The notes beneath the pieces were generated by a model. That model was not told the DNA's origin, did not search any database, and worked only from the letters and a program-made list of their open reading frames with translations. Below, piece after piece: positions 35,001 through 46,861 of a DNA stretch of 64,000 nucleotides (position 1 is the first letter of the stretch; every line of letters begins with the position of its first letter). The translations under genes were made by a program, and so were the position numbers. Origin of the DNA: Annona cherimola (lineage: Eukaryota > Streptophyta > Magnoliopsida > Magnoliales > Annonaceae); assembly GCA_030490835.1 (NCBI GenBank), contig CM059971.1:41464012-41528011 (forward strand), given 5' to 3'.

Positions 35001-36215
35001 CTTATGTTTTGCTTTTGAAAAGCCCAAAGATTGGGACATAAAAGTATGTTTTATGAAAGCTATCCTAAAGGAATTTTTATGAAATGGTTACCCTAAAAGA
35101 AAGGGTGTTTTACACAAAACTGTAAATAACAAGGATGAAAGGTAATGTTTTTATGCAAATGCATGTATGAAAATGATTTATGTATTTTATTTGCCTTGTT
35201 TGCTATAAACAAGCCCCAAGACGGGGATTATGAAAAGAATTTATGTGAAACTTGTTTTTGGACATAAAAATGTCCATTATTAAAGAGCCTAAATGAAAAG
35301 TGTTTATGGACATGAGAATGTCCAATGCCAAAGTATTTTAATGAAAGGTATTTAAAGACATATGAATGTCCATTGCCAAAGGAAGCTATGTGAAAAATGT
35401 TTTGAGACATTAAATGTCTCTTGGCTAAAGGATTTTATGATGAAAAATTTTTTTGGACATAAAAATGTCCTTTGCCGAGAAAGGCTTATGTGAATGATGT
35501 TTTAGGACATGAGCTCAAGACAAAAGGGAATTAATTAAAGAAGGTAAAACGCATATGTTTTGCCTTAACAAGCCCAGACGTGGCTTGTAAATGATTTTAA
35601 GAATGATGTTTTATGAGAATGTTCAAGGACATGGAACTGTCCTTATGAACAAGGATTTTATGATAATGTTTTAGGACATATATATGTCCTCAAGTAAAAA
35701 GGTATTCAAGATGTTTAAGAAAAACGTTTTAAAGGAAGCCTTGCCCTTAAAAGATAAAATGTTTGCGTACTGAGTTGTCACTCACGTTTTGTTTTTTCAA
35801 ACCTTAGACATGAGATGATGGCCAGGTAGGCTATAAGGAATGGGAAAGCATGAATATACTAAGGTACGTAAATATGTATGTGAACTTAATTAGAATTTTA
35901 AAATTTATATGATTCGATGATTGAATGTACGGATGTATGGATGTAAAATGTGATGATTTAGTCAAGGAAACTTTCATTGTAGAAAAGTAGGATGAGATGC
36001 TATGAAATAAAATTTGAAATTCGATTGCAAGTGTATCGTCACTTATTTGATGAATGATGTGAAACGTAAAGATATGAACGATGATGAACGAAAAAAAATT
36101 TGGACGAGATCTAATTAAGAACCCGCCGCATGATCAGGGCAACAATCCTGATTCACATTTACCAATTGATAAGGTCTTGAGATAAGGAAGTGATGTCTCG
36201 GTTTGGAGCGCCACA
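32027..36215 (+). mobile_element. 5' LTR of + strand Del derivative, internally deleted
   Basis: A 4189-bp LTR from TGTGAAACTCAGACC to GAGCGCCACA, followed by a PBS, so it is a 5' LTR. It inserted into gag of element B; the putative left duplication is CCTGA (32022-32026), but the other end is not identifiable here. Compared with the LTR at 12498 it lacks about 1.5 kb at 33016-33018, a segment containing the TATA-like motif. The U5 half shows the inverted GGACAT repeats (35250-35700) and a single counterpart of the 81-bp repeat (34590-34750). No coding content. Confidence 0.9.
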
Positions 36216-37408
36216 GAGCTTGGTATCAAAGCAAGGATTGGTAAACAGGCGTAAGAAGGAGAAAATAAAGGATGATAAAAGGATAGGTCTGATGCCACAG
36301 AAGTTGGTATCAGAATATGGATTGGTGAATAGGCGTGGTAAGAAAAGATTTGATATCACAAAGGTGATATTTTAGCAAGGATTGATAGATAGATTTAGAA
36401 GAAAATTGGAAAATGATGAAAGAGATGGATTGAAATTTTGAGACATATACAATATGTATTGTCTTATACTGTGTGTCATTATGACATAATGATATGATTA
36501 TTTAAGGAAATGTAGCTGGTTACTATATTTCATAGTATCGATGATATATGAAGGAAAAAAAATGAGGTTAGATGAGATGAAAAAGGAAATAGGAGAATCT
36601 AAGGAAAGACAAATGATAGAACAACTGATGGGTTATGGAACCCTACATAGAGACCCCCCATACCTAAGGTTTATCATACCTCACATAAGATAGCACAAGA
36701 CTATGCTATATGATACATATGTTTAGGATATAGAGCTATGGTGACATATGGAAGGCACCGAGGTGCCAACTTTCTAAGTGATTTTTGGTCTAGAGTTACG
36801 TTCATGATAAAATGATAGATTATGTAAGTATAATCTATATGTGTAACGAAAAACAACCTTACACTATGAAAGGAAAAGATAGAAATGAGAAAGGTAGGAA
36901 AAGAAGGGAATTTCCTTTGATTTTTAATGTATTATATTTGATGTTATGAAAATACAGGTGCATTTGATTTCATTCAAATTCTAAGCCATCATTCAAATTC
37001 TAAGCCATACGAAAAAGGAAAGGTCATTGATCTTTCTAGAACATATAATTGACTTTGTATGATATGCATGATTCTATGATAAGATACGATTATACTAATA
37101 TGATTTTACATGTTGCTTTCTATAACGTGCCTATCACCTTAGTTTTTGAACAAGGGAAAGGCAGTTGCAGATATGAGTCAACAAGAAAGAAGAAAAGCCA
37201 GTAATAAATCTAAGCTACCAGGGCAAAGAGAATAAGTGAGTCTATGAACTCATCAACGACAGACAAATATAAATCCTGAGTCAAAGGATTGGAGGTGTTA
37301 CCGTTATAAGTAATATCTCACAGGTAAAAAGAGTGGAGGAAAGGAAAACTGCAGCTTTAGAAGGAGCTATGCAGTAGGCCACCTAAGATTTCGTGGCCCA
37401 GACAGAAG
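36216..37408 (+). mobile_element. Internal leader of second non-autonomous derivative
   Basis: Near-identical to 3602-4654 over its whole length apart from about 114 extra bp (37063-37176) and small indels. It ends at the same AGAAG (37404-37408) at which a minus-strand LTR begins. No coding sequence is recognisable; the short frames near 36190-36375 start within the LTR tail and lack gag motifs. Confidence 0.8.
36221..36232 (+). other. Primer binding site, one mismatch
   Basis: TGGTATCAAAGC follows the LTR by five bases. It differs from TGGTATCAGAGC by a G-to-A change at the ninth base. Confidence 0.85.
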
Positions 37409-38340
37409 TGTGGCGCCCCAAACCGAGCGTCACTTCCTTACCTCAAGATCTTAATGATTGGTAAATGTGAATCAGGATTATTGCCCTGATCACACAGCGG
37501 GATTTTAGTTGGATCTCGTCCAAATTTTTTTTTCGTTTCTTCATTCATCATCATTTCATTTATAACATAAGCAATGGTACAATTGTACATATCCATTTTA
37601 TAACTTCTCAACATGTACTTATACATCATAGGCCCTCTTGACCTAATTATGGCATTTCCATTGCATACATACATCTATTCAATCATTCGTTCACCTAGAA
37701 CTCGAAACTTTAAACAAGTTGACTTATACATCAACATACCTGAATACTTTCATTCATATTATTCTACTCACCATGGCTAATCTTTTTAGCCCACATGGTA
37801 CTATCTCGTACCTTTTCTCCATTTCTTAGGTCCTCGACCGCTTGAGTCTCCCAGTACTTGTCTAAGGTTTGGGAAAACAAAATGTGAGTGATAACTCAGT
37901 AAGCAACCATTTTAGGGCAAGACTTTCCTTGAAAGTCATTTCCTAAAACATTTTTCTCATAAATCATTTTGGCCAGGGGACATTTTATGTTCCAAAACAT
38001 CTTGACATAAACCATATTTGACAATGGACATTCTCATGTCCACAAAAAGACATTTTTCCACATAAACCATTTCGGCATTGGACGTTCATACGTCCTAAAA
38101 CATTTTTCCACTTAAACCTTGTTGGAAACGGATGTTTATACGTCCTAAAATGTTTTTCACATAAACACTTTGATAATGGACATTTTTATGTCCAAATGCA
38201 TTTTACGTAAGCCTTTTTGCCAATGGACACTCATATGTCCACAAACACTTTTATCTCTTAGACTCTTTTAGAAACGGACATTTTTATGTCCACATATGTT
38301 CCAACATAAATCCCTTTAGGAAATGGACATTCTCATGTCC
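37409..38340 (-). mobile_element. Del-type LTR fragment (minus), U5 side, second copy of the nested LTR
   Basis: It starts TGTGGCGCCCCAAACCGAG at 37409 and tracks 4655 to about 5640 closely, including the GGACAT repeats (37975-38340), then breaks off at 38340 within a repeat unit. Position and orientation relative to the host leader equal those of the complete solo LTR at 4655, so both loci derive from one insertion event. Confidence 0.85.
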
Positions 38341-40000
38341 AACCATTTTTCCCACATATTGTATGTTAAACATATAGGGAGCATATGTGTGAATCAATGA
38401 TATGTGACTTATGTGAACTTGCTAAAATGAAAAATATTCATGAATATGTGATAAAATTCATGAAGATACTGCTGTATGAATGAGGATTAATTATCTCAAT
38501 ATTTGAGATTTATTTATGAAGCTTGAAACGTCACTTATATGCTTAGAATAAGCATTGACGTAGGAAAAATGGTTAATCAGAGATATAAATCCCTATATGT
38601 TGAGATATGAATGAATGCTATGTGTTTACCCTAAATATGGGATTAAAATACTATGGAATGAATGACATGATGTATAAGTGCCTATCTTGTATGTATGATC
38701 GACTTGAAAATCCAAGTTGACTATGTATGATATGGATTATGGAATTGGAAAACTAAGTATATGCAAACAAATGGCTTGATATGAATGCAATGCTATGTGT
38801 TTGTATAGGCAAAGGCAAAGAAGTTAACGAGGCAGAAAGCTAAGCAAGAAAGGTAAGCAAGCAGTTTTCTAAAAAGCTTTGTTTTATCAAATGTGATAAA
38901 ATGCTTATCAATGATGTTCTAACTGTTTAAATGAGTTAGCAAATGAATGATTTTAATTATTTCTAAGTTGTTTAAGGATGGTCATTCCTTGTCTAAATGA
39001 GTATTGAAATGTTATTTCTATTGAAATAAATGAATTGATTATTGCTTTTCAAGTACTTATGACAAATGATGAAGTCATGATTTATGAATGAAAAATCATG
39101 CTAACATGTCAAGTCTTGTTTATGAAAGAAGCATGAGCACAAAAGCACGAGGTCCACCTCAAAGGTGTAAGCGGACCGAATGTCCCCCTTTGGTGCGGCC
39201 AAGTTGCTAAGAGAGGCCGAGGCCCGGTGGCGCCTACCTGGAATGGGAGAGAGGATGCAAGTGGATGGTTGCCTAACTAGCTTCTATCCAAAGGAACGTC
39301 GTGATTTTAATTAATGCATCACATTATTTGTGACATATCCTGGATGGGTATGAGAAGCATGTTTTAAGATATACCCTCGAGCAGGTATAAAGTGGCTTTC
39401 CATGAATGGTTTATGATACTCTATTGGTAGTTGATCACTTGTTAAGTGTCTTTAATCGAATTGACAGAAATGCATTTATGTAATTTGCCTTGAAAATAAA
39501 TTGCCTGAAAACCTTATAGCTTGCTTATTGAGTTTTGACTCACAATTTTGTTTTTCAAATCCTAAAGACAGGTGAAGATGAGAACCATGCAAGGAGCACA
39601 GGTAGAGATTCAAGGAAAAAATGAATTTCTACAAGTTACTGTGATTGACTCTATGAGTTTGTATGGTTGTATGTTAACGATATTATTGATGTCTGAATGT
39701 TGTATGAGAATTTTTTTATGTTTATGACTATATGATGATTATGACTATAAATAGCGAAAAAAGATTTATGGTCAATTGTTGGGAATGATTTATCATGAAA
39801 TGGGTAAGCAATGGTAAATTATGAGAACATATGTGTATATTTTCAAGGAAATATTTAAAAATGACTAAACTCTTAAAGAGTTAAGATAAAAGGGATAAAT
39901 ATCCAAAGAACTCACTAAGTGACAGGGCAACAATCCTGATCACGCTTACCAATCGATAGATCTTGGAGTAAGGTTGTGACGCTCGGGCTGAGGCGCCACA
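38341..40000 (+). mobile_element. Del-type LTR fragment (+), R/U5 side
   Basis: From a sharp junction at 38340/38341 the sequence follows the + orientation of an LTR related to 16796-20736: a TTTGTATAGGCAAAGGCAA block, then GGCGCC repeats, then the LTR terminus GAGGCGCCACA at 40000. Directly after it (CTAATGCCCC) lies RT sequence. This LTR had therefore inserted into an RT gene and later lost its left half together with the upstream RT. Confidence 0.8.
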
Positions 40001-40591
40001 CTAATGCCCCTGTTGTATTCATGGATATGAAGAATAGGGTATTTCAGGATTATCTCAATCAATTTGTGATTGTATTTATTGACGATGTCCTTATTTACTC
40101 AAAAACGGAGAAAGAAATTGAGATACATTTACGAAAGGTATTAGAGAGTTTGAGAAAAGAAAAATTATATGCCAATTTAAAGAAATGTGAATTTTGGTTG
40201 AAACAAGTGGGATTTCTGGGACACATAATATCATAAAAAGGTGTTCAAGTCAACCCTCAGAACATTGAGGCGATATTGAAGTGGCCGAGGCCAACGACCA
40301 TTACGAAAATTCGAAGTTTTCTAGTGGCAGGCCATTACAGGAGGTTTGTTGAAGGTTTTTCGCAATTATCAGCCCCATTAACGAGGTTGACTCGTAAAGG
40401 AGTCAAATATGTATGGTCTGAAGAATGTGAGCGCAGTTTTCAAAAGTTGAAGCAACGGTTGGTAAAAGCGCCCATCCTAACCTTACGTGACGGAAATGAA
40501 GGATTTGTGGTTTACAACAACGCTTTAAGAAGGGGATTGGGATGCGTGCTGATGTAGAGAGGAAAGGTGATAGCTTATGCATCACGATAGC
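40001..40591 (+). pseudogene. RT/RNase H fragment of a + strand Del-type element
   Basis: The + frames read [33 protein letters not shown] (catalytic FIDD), [18 protein letters not shown] then a stop. They continue with [40 protein letters not shown] and LRRGLGCVLM and a further stop. This is RT palm through the start of RNase H, closely related to 29619-30180 of element B. It is bounded by LTRs on both sides (ends at 40000, starts at 40592), so only about 590 bp remain. Confidence 0.9.
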
Positions 40592-40728
40592 TGTGAAACC
40601 CTGACCCACTTAGGATTCATGTATATGCATTTGACACATAAATATGATTCAAGTATGATTTAATTGAATTATGAATGATTTATTTGCAATTTTGATGATT
40701 TGTTGCAATTAGGTCAGTGGTTATGAAT
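40592..40728 (+). mobile_element. First 137 bp of a + strand Del-type LTR
   Basis: Begins TGTGAAACCCTGACC after ATAGC and is interrupted after 137 bp by a second LTR start at 40729. The left flank is RT/RNase H sequence rather than a PPT, so this LTR was inserted into that gene. Confidence 0.8.
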
Positions 40729-43445
40729 TGTGAAACCCTAACCCATATAGGACTCATATGTATGCATCGAACATATATATGATGTTTATTTGTGAATTAT
40801 GGAATTATGAAGGCATTATATGATTTTTGCTAATTATTGCAATTAGGGTTATGGGTTAACAATAAGGATGTAATTAAACATTTTGAGCCTAAAGGAGGCA
40901 ATGGGTTTAGAATAAATTATTTATGATTTAAATGTGCAAATATATCATGAAAAATCATTTTCCATTATTTAAAATGAATTATGGGAATTATTATGGAAAT
41001 TGACAAGTTTGATGGAAAATATTGGAAAATTCATAACTCAATGCCTGTAAGGCGGATTCAAGTGAAATTTGAAACGAAAATTTTTAATGTTGGGCTTGGT
41101 ATTATGGAATAAATGGATTATGAAAAATCCTTGATGAAATGAGAATTATGAATTTTTAATCATATATCAATTTCAACCGTTAACTTCAAACGACTATAAC
41201 GGTAGCTAGGAAACTCGGATTGAGATGAAATTTGAAACGGTTGAATGAGATGGTGAGATAATTATTTTAAATGGCTTGGATTAAGCATGAAGTGTTGGAA
41301 AAATTTCTGCATTGAAAAAGGTGAGCATGTTTGACTTATGCTCCACAAAAGCAACATGCCATTAATGCTAAAGTACCAAGTGATAATGCTTGATGGAAAT
41401 GGAATTTGAGGTGGAAAATTACAGGCCATTCCATGGGTATTTATGAAATTATTTGAAATATATAAAGGAGAGAATTATCCATCCATTTAATGCAAGTTAT
41501 GATGGAATTGCAAAAGCATGGAGGAGGTGTCCAAGAGGGGACGTCCAAGGGCTGTTTGGTGACCATTTTTTATTTTTAAAATTTCTTAAAAATGCATATA
41601 TGTTTTAGGGATGCAAGTACATGATATGTTCATACAATAATGGAGATTTTCAGCAATTAAAAAATGGAAAAAGGTAGGTATATACAGCTGAAAACGTGGA
41701 CAGCTTGGAGGGAATGGAAAATGTGATTTTTGTGCTAAGTTGCTGCAATATTTGTTAAATTTATTTACATAAAATTAATGCATGAATTAGTGGTTAACTA
41801 AGTGTATAATTTACCCTTAAATTAGGGTGAAAAGAAAAATGAAAAATGGATGAAAATCTGAACAGCTAGGGATGTGAATTGGAGACCACATTGGACGGTC
41901 AAAGATGATGCATTTTTTGATTTTTGTAAATGGTAAAATGAAATTTTAATTGGCTGAGAATTACCCATCTCATATGGTAGATAAGGGAGAATTTAAGGAG
42001 TGTGGAATTGCAGCACCAAGTGGGCCCCACAGTTGGAAAAAAATCCGGCAACATATGTAGCCCATGCACGTTGAGTTGAGAAGGATTTTTGGGAAAAATC
42101 CTAAGTGCTGAACACGTCCAAGTGAACCCAGCAGCTCACGTCCAAAAATTTCCAGAAAAAGAGGAATAAAACCAAGAGAAAAAGGAAGGAAATTTAAAGG
42201 GAAAATCATCTCAAAGGATTAGGGTTTGAATTGGCTCAAAACCAAGTAAGTATGTGATTTGTTTTAAGTTGTTTAACTTGAGTTTCTAAACTCAAGACTT
42301 GGAAATGAAAAGGATGATGAAAGGATCTGTAAAGTGGTGTTTTAACATGCTTTTGCATGAATATGAAATGGGTATTAAGTTTTAAGTATGAATTTTCAAG
42401 TTAAGATTGATGGAAGTGAAGTTATGCATGCGTATGAAGTGGAAAATCCAAGTTGATAAACTCTAAATCTCCAAGACAAGTTGCTGTTTTGATTTTATGA
42501 TGTGATTAAGCTATGAATCATGTATTTATGCCAAATATATGAGGGTTTATGCTTAAGTGATGAATTTTTGAAGCTATGAAATGCAAAGCATGGATTTTGA
42601 CCTAATTTCTTAGTTTTTTGGGTTAAAAATGTTATGGAAATGGACTTGCATGTTTTATGCATGATATTTAGGGTAAAATACCCTAGGTTTAAGGTATTAT
42701 GGATGCCCAAAATATTAGGGAAAAATAAACCCTAAATCTGACTTTTACGATTTTCATGAAAGAACATCAAACCGACGTTAAACGGGACTCAAAACGTGTA
42801 GGCTACTTGCTGTTTTGAGAAATGATAATGTATGGATAATAAATATGTGTTAAATCTATAAACATGTATTAGGATAAATGGATTTAATTTCTGGAAATTC
42901 GGAATTATATGACTGCATAAGGTTATGTGTCAAAAGACACGTAAAACGAGTGAAAAACGGGTTCCAAACTTGCTGTTTTGTAAACCTATGTTGAATGGAT
43001 TTAAATCCCATAAAAATACCTTGAATGCAGTGGTAATTAAGGGTAATTAAACCAATTAAAAATGGATTAAATTTTTGAGTTAGCAAAGTTTATGAAATGC
43101 ATTATGTTTATGTGCTAAATGAGCTTATGTGAAGGGATAAAGGTAAATGGGTGTTGAATGACTTATGAAAAATGAGTTTATGCAAAAATGCATGAAAATA
43201 AAATTAATTCCATGATTATACATCTGTTTTGAGTGTATGATGAATTATTTCAAGTTTTAGAAATTGTTTAAGGAAACCTAAGGCAATAACATGCGCTTAA
43301 GCAAGCACCGATGAGTGTATTGTGGAAAAATAGAAGAGAAATGGCAAAGTAAGCTTAATGAAGCTATGTATGATGTTTATGGAATGAATATTATGATATT
43401 GAAATGAATACCCTAAATTTTGGGGTTATGAGTATATATTACGTT
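40729..43445 (+). mobile_element. Del-type LTR (+) nested in an LTR, truncated by Tat insertion
   Basis: Starts TGTGAAACCCTAACCC with TGAAT (40724-40728) as the left half of a presumed target duplication. It matches the reverse complement of 16796-20736 through most of its length and stops at 43445 where the Tat-type LTR begins. The remainder, with the right duplication, should reappear beyond the far end of the Tat element, outside the window. Confidence 0.82.
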
Positions 43446-43789
43446 TGTTCCGGCCTCGTGAGAAAAATATCATAACTTGGTTAAAGATAAAATTGTTTTC
43501 CTGCGGCTTTGGAAATAAATGTTTAATTAATTTCCCAGCAAAATTTTAAAGCATCTAATTCTTTAACCGAGTCCGAAAAGTACATCACAGAAATATTTTG
43601 CATTGTGTTCCACATTCTGATTTTACATCTCCAACGAGAAAACCCTTGATTAAAAGAGCTGAATACAATGGTCCATAAAAAAAATGCTTAATAATAATGA
43701 AGTGCGTAGAAGATCCTTCTACGTCTTTACAAGTGCACGAAAAATCGTGTCTGACAAAAATATAAAAATAAGTGAGTACACTTCGCCCC

Positions 43790-43955
43790 GCGCCGTGACT
43801 CGAATGTGAGGTATATGACGCCACGCGCCATGTCTTAAATATGAGGTACATGACGCCACGCGCCATGACTTCAATATGAGGTACATGACGCCACGCGCCA
43901 TGACTTGAATATGAGGTACACGACGCCAAGCGCCATGACTTAAATGTGAGTTTAC
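43790..43955. repeat. 35-bp tandem repeat near Tat LTR end
   Basis: ATGAGGTACATGACGCCACG recurs at 43841, 43876 and 43911 (exactly 35 bp), with diverged units on both sides, about 4.5 copies. It generates the overlapping minus frames seen here, which should not be read as genes. Confidence 0.88.
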
Positions 43956-44214
43956 GCTTAGCCCGTCGACCAGCGATGACTCGGTTTGGGAACTAGTGAG
44001 GGGCCCGTCGGCTACACCAGTGACCCTACACAGCAAACTAAATGCGTTCTTAGCTTTTGGATTTACACAGCAGACCAGTGTGTCCCGCTTTCAGCTTCTA
44101 TATAAGAAACCAGCGTCTCCCGCATTCAGTCTCTGGATTGAATAATTGGGTGGTTTTACCAAGAAATGGATTAACCGATTTTTAAAGTATTTTTGGGTCA
44201 ACTTTGACCATTTG

Positions 44215-44570
44215 AGGAGGTTGAGGCCCAACTGGGCTTGTTGAGGGATTTTGGCTCAAGAGGACTTGTTGAAGGATTTTAAGTCATCTTGGGCTTGCTG
44301 GAGGTTCTAGGCCTATTAAGGCTCAGGTTGAAGAATTTTGGGGCCGGGTTGGCTTATTGGAGATTTTTGAGCCATCTTGGGCTTTTTTTTTTTTTTTTTT
44401 TTGGAGAGTTTGGGGCTATCTTGGACTTTTTTTGAGGGTCTTGAGCCCAAATGGCTTGTTGAGGAATTTTGGACCCAAGTGGGTTTGTAGGAAGGTTTTT
44501 GAGCCGTCTTGGGCTTACTGGAGGTTTTAGGTCTATTAAGGCTCGGATCCGAGCAAAGAGGTCATTCACC
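44215..44570. repeat. Degenerate GGGCTTGTTGGAGG repeats
   Basis: Diverged units combining GAGGATTTTGG, CATCTTGGGCTT and GAGGTTTTAGG phrases, with a 20-T run near 44382-44401. Part of the Tat LTR. No coding signal. Confidence 0.65.
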
Positions 44571-44774
44571 CGTGTATCAACTTAGCTCACTTCCCGAAGA
44601 GTATTTACTCGGGGAGAAATACATAATTATATATATATATATTTGAAAGTCTTCTAAGATGTATGTGTATATAAAATATATATATATTTTGGGCCCGCGG
44701 GACAAATATATATATATATATTTTTGAAGGTCCGCGAGACATATATATTTTTGGAAAATAAAATATTCATTTTT

Positions 44775-45090
44775 GGAGGCCCACGGGGCATATATGTTTT
44801 TAGAAAACAAAATCTTAATTTTTGGATGCCCGCGGGTCATCTATATATTTTTAGAAATCAAAATCTTAATTTTTGGATGCCCGCGGGTCATCTATATATT
44901 TTTAGAAATCAAAATCTTAATTTTTGGATGCCCGCGGGACATCTATGTAGTTTTAAAAATCAAAATCTTAATTTTTGGATGCCCGCGGGACATCTATATA
45001 ATTTTAGAAATCAAAATCTTAATTTTTGGATGCCCGCGGGACATCTATATAATTTTAGAAATCAAAATCTTAATTTTTGGATGCCCGCGG
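44775..45090. repeat. 51-bp tandem array, left block (about 6 copies)
   Basis: GGATGCCCGCGGG recurs at 44824, 44875, 44926, 44977 and 45028, exactly 51 bp apart. Each unit joins a GC-rich CCCGCGGG palindrome to an AT-rich ATCAAAATCTTAATTTTT stretch. Because 51 is a multiple of three, two + frames remain open. The array continues at 46862 after the nested LTR. Confidence 0.95.
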
Positions 45091-46861
45091 TGTTGGAAAC
45101 AATGTTCAAAATAAAACAAATTGACCAAGGATTGAGTTTTGATGATTAACAAGAACTAATTTGAGTATATATATATGACTAATATGTTTGCCAAGTGTTT
45201 AAGGAAAGCAGAGAAGTCAAGTCGATCTTCGAGTCGACTTGAACTTCGACTTGGGAGTGAAGTCGATAGTGAAGTCGACTCCACTAACGACTTCAAACAA
45301 GCCAAAACTGGACAAAGTTGAAAATGGAATTCTGACCAGTGAAGTCGCAGGCCAAGTCGACTCCACATGCGACTTGGGTAGTCAAGTCGCATACGAAGTC
45401 GACTCCAGCATCGACTTCAAAGTGCACAAAAATGTCCAGCGTTGAAATCTGGCTCCCGAAGATGACGAAGTCGCAGACGAAGTCGACTCCAAGTGCGACT
45501 TGGGCGAAGTCGCAAACCAGGTCGACTCCAACTTCGACTTGAGAAGTTTTGAGGTCTAAGCTGAAGTTTCAAAGCATATTCAAGACATCCATTTGAAGTT
45601 TCTCACATACAAATGAGATGTAAAGACTACTCTTAAAGAGAAACTTAAGTTTTGAAGATCAAAGCAAGAATCTAAGTACAAATTCAAATCAAGTCTATCA
45701 AGCTCAAAGCAAATCTTCAAGCTAGCTTCCAAATGGAGTAATATCCAAGTTGTGAAGACCAAGTGAGTTCAAAGCAAAGCAAGGAACATACATATATTAT
45801 GCAAGGACTCAAAGCTTTAAAATGGTTTGCAAGATTCAAGACATTTCAAGTGAGGATCAAGGCGTTTTTGCAATAGATCAAGCCAAGTCGCAACCCAAGT
45901 CGACTTCAGGATCGACTTGAGTTAAAGTCTGAAAGCCAAGTCGACCCAAGTCTCAGACTTGAGTTTCTGAAGAACCCAAGTCGCAGGCCAAGTCGACTCC
46001 ATGTGCGACTTGGAAGCCAAGTCGCAGGCCAAGTCGACTTCATCTTCGACTTGGAGTATAACGGTCAAATTTTCGAACGTTGGAGTTCATTTATTGCGCA
46101 CCAACCACCTCCACAACGTTCATATTTTCTTCCCTCTATAAAAGGACCCTCAAATGAACGTGAAAACACAACAAGAGAACACAAGACACTACGTTAAAGT
46201 TCAAAGAGAGAAAAGAAGTGCAAGAAAGGTTTCCTATTTGCTTTTCTCCATTGTTGAGTGGTCCGTATAAATTCTAAGGAAGAAGAAAGCTTCAAGTTGC
46301 TAGCGCCTTCAACAATATTCATCCACAGCTGCTTCTACAACTTCTTCCTCGAGCTAAATCTGCCTACACAAATCTGTAAAGTGTAGTTTCATTTATTTCA
46401 TTGTCTTGTTGTATAAATCTTGATTTAGCTTGGGTAGCTAAGATCAAGTATATGCAAAGTAGGGTGTGATTGGAGTGAGACTCATCACCTACTTTTGCAT
46501 GTGAGTTGTTTATGCCCCCTAGAGCTAGAATCTAGAAGAGAGCAAGTGGCTCTAGTTGTATATGCCTCCTAAAGCTGGAATCTAGAAGAGAGCGGTGACT
46601 CTAAGTGTATTCGTGGAATACATAGTGGAACCCAAGTCACAACAGAGTGTGAGCTTGGAAGAGTGGAGTAGGGAAGGTTTGCCCGAACCACTATAAATCT
46701 TGTGTTATATCTCTTTTTACTGCTTTATCTTTATTGCTCTCTAGCTCTTTTCAAAAGGGGATTAATTACTCAAAGGGTTAAATCTTTATTTACCAAAGAT
46801 TTTTTAAAGAACCCAATTCACCCCTCCCCTCTTGGGTTTTGCCACTAACTCGGGACCAAAA
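45091..46861 (+). mobile_element. Copia-like solo LTR, TSD CGCGG (copy 2)
   Basis: A 1771-bp LTR starting TGTTGGAAACAATG. It ends GGGACCAAAA, where CCAACA would be expected, so one terminal base has changed. It is flanked by perfect CGCGG duplications (45086-45090 and 46862-46866) taken from the 51-bp array. It is the inverted counterpart of 10494-12109. In its own direction it has GTCGAC-rich repeats (45210-45545 and 45890-46060), a TATA box at 46137-46144, and a shared 3' part ending with CTCTTGGGTTTTGCC. Confidence 0.9.
46137..46144 (+). promoter_or_regulatory. TATA box of copia-like LTR copy 2
   Basis: TATAAAAG in CCCTCTATAAAAGGACCC, conserved with copy 1, about 1.05 kb into the LTR. Confidence 0.7.

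Noticed and set aside
43585..44036. Minus frames of 105-114 codons with repeated SHGAWRHVPHI
   Set aside because: Explained by the 35-bp tandem repeat in the Tat LTR.
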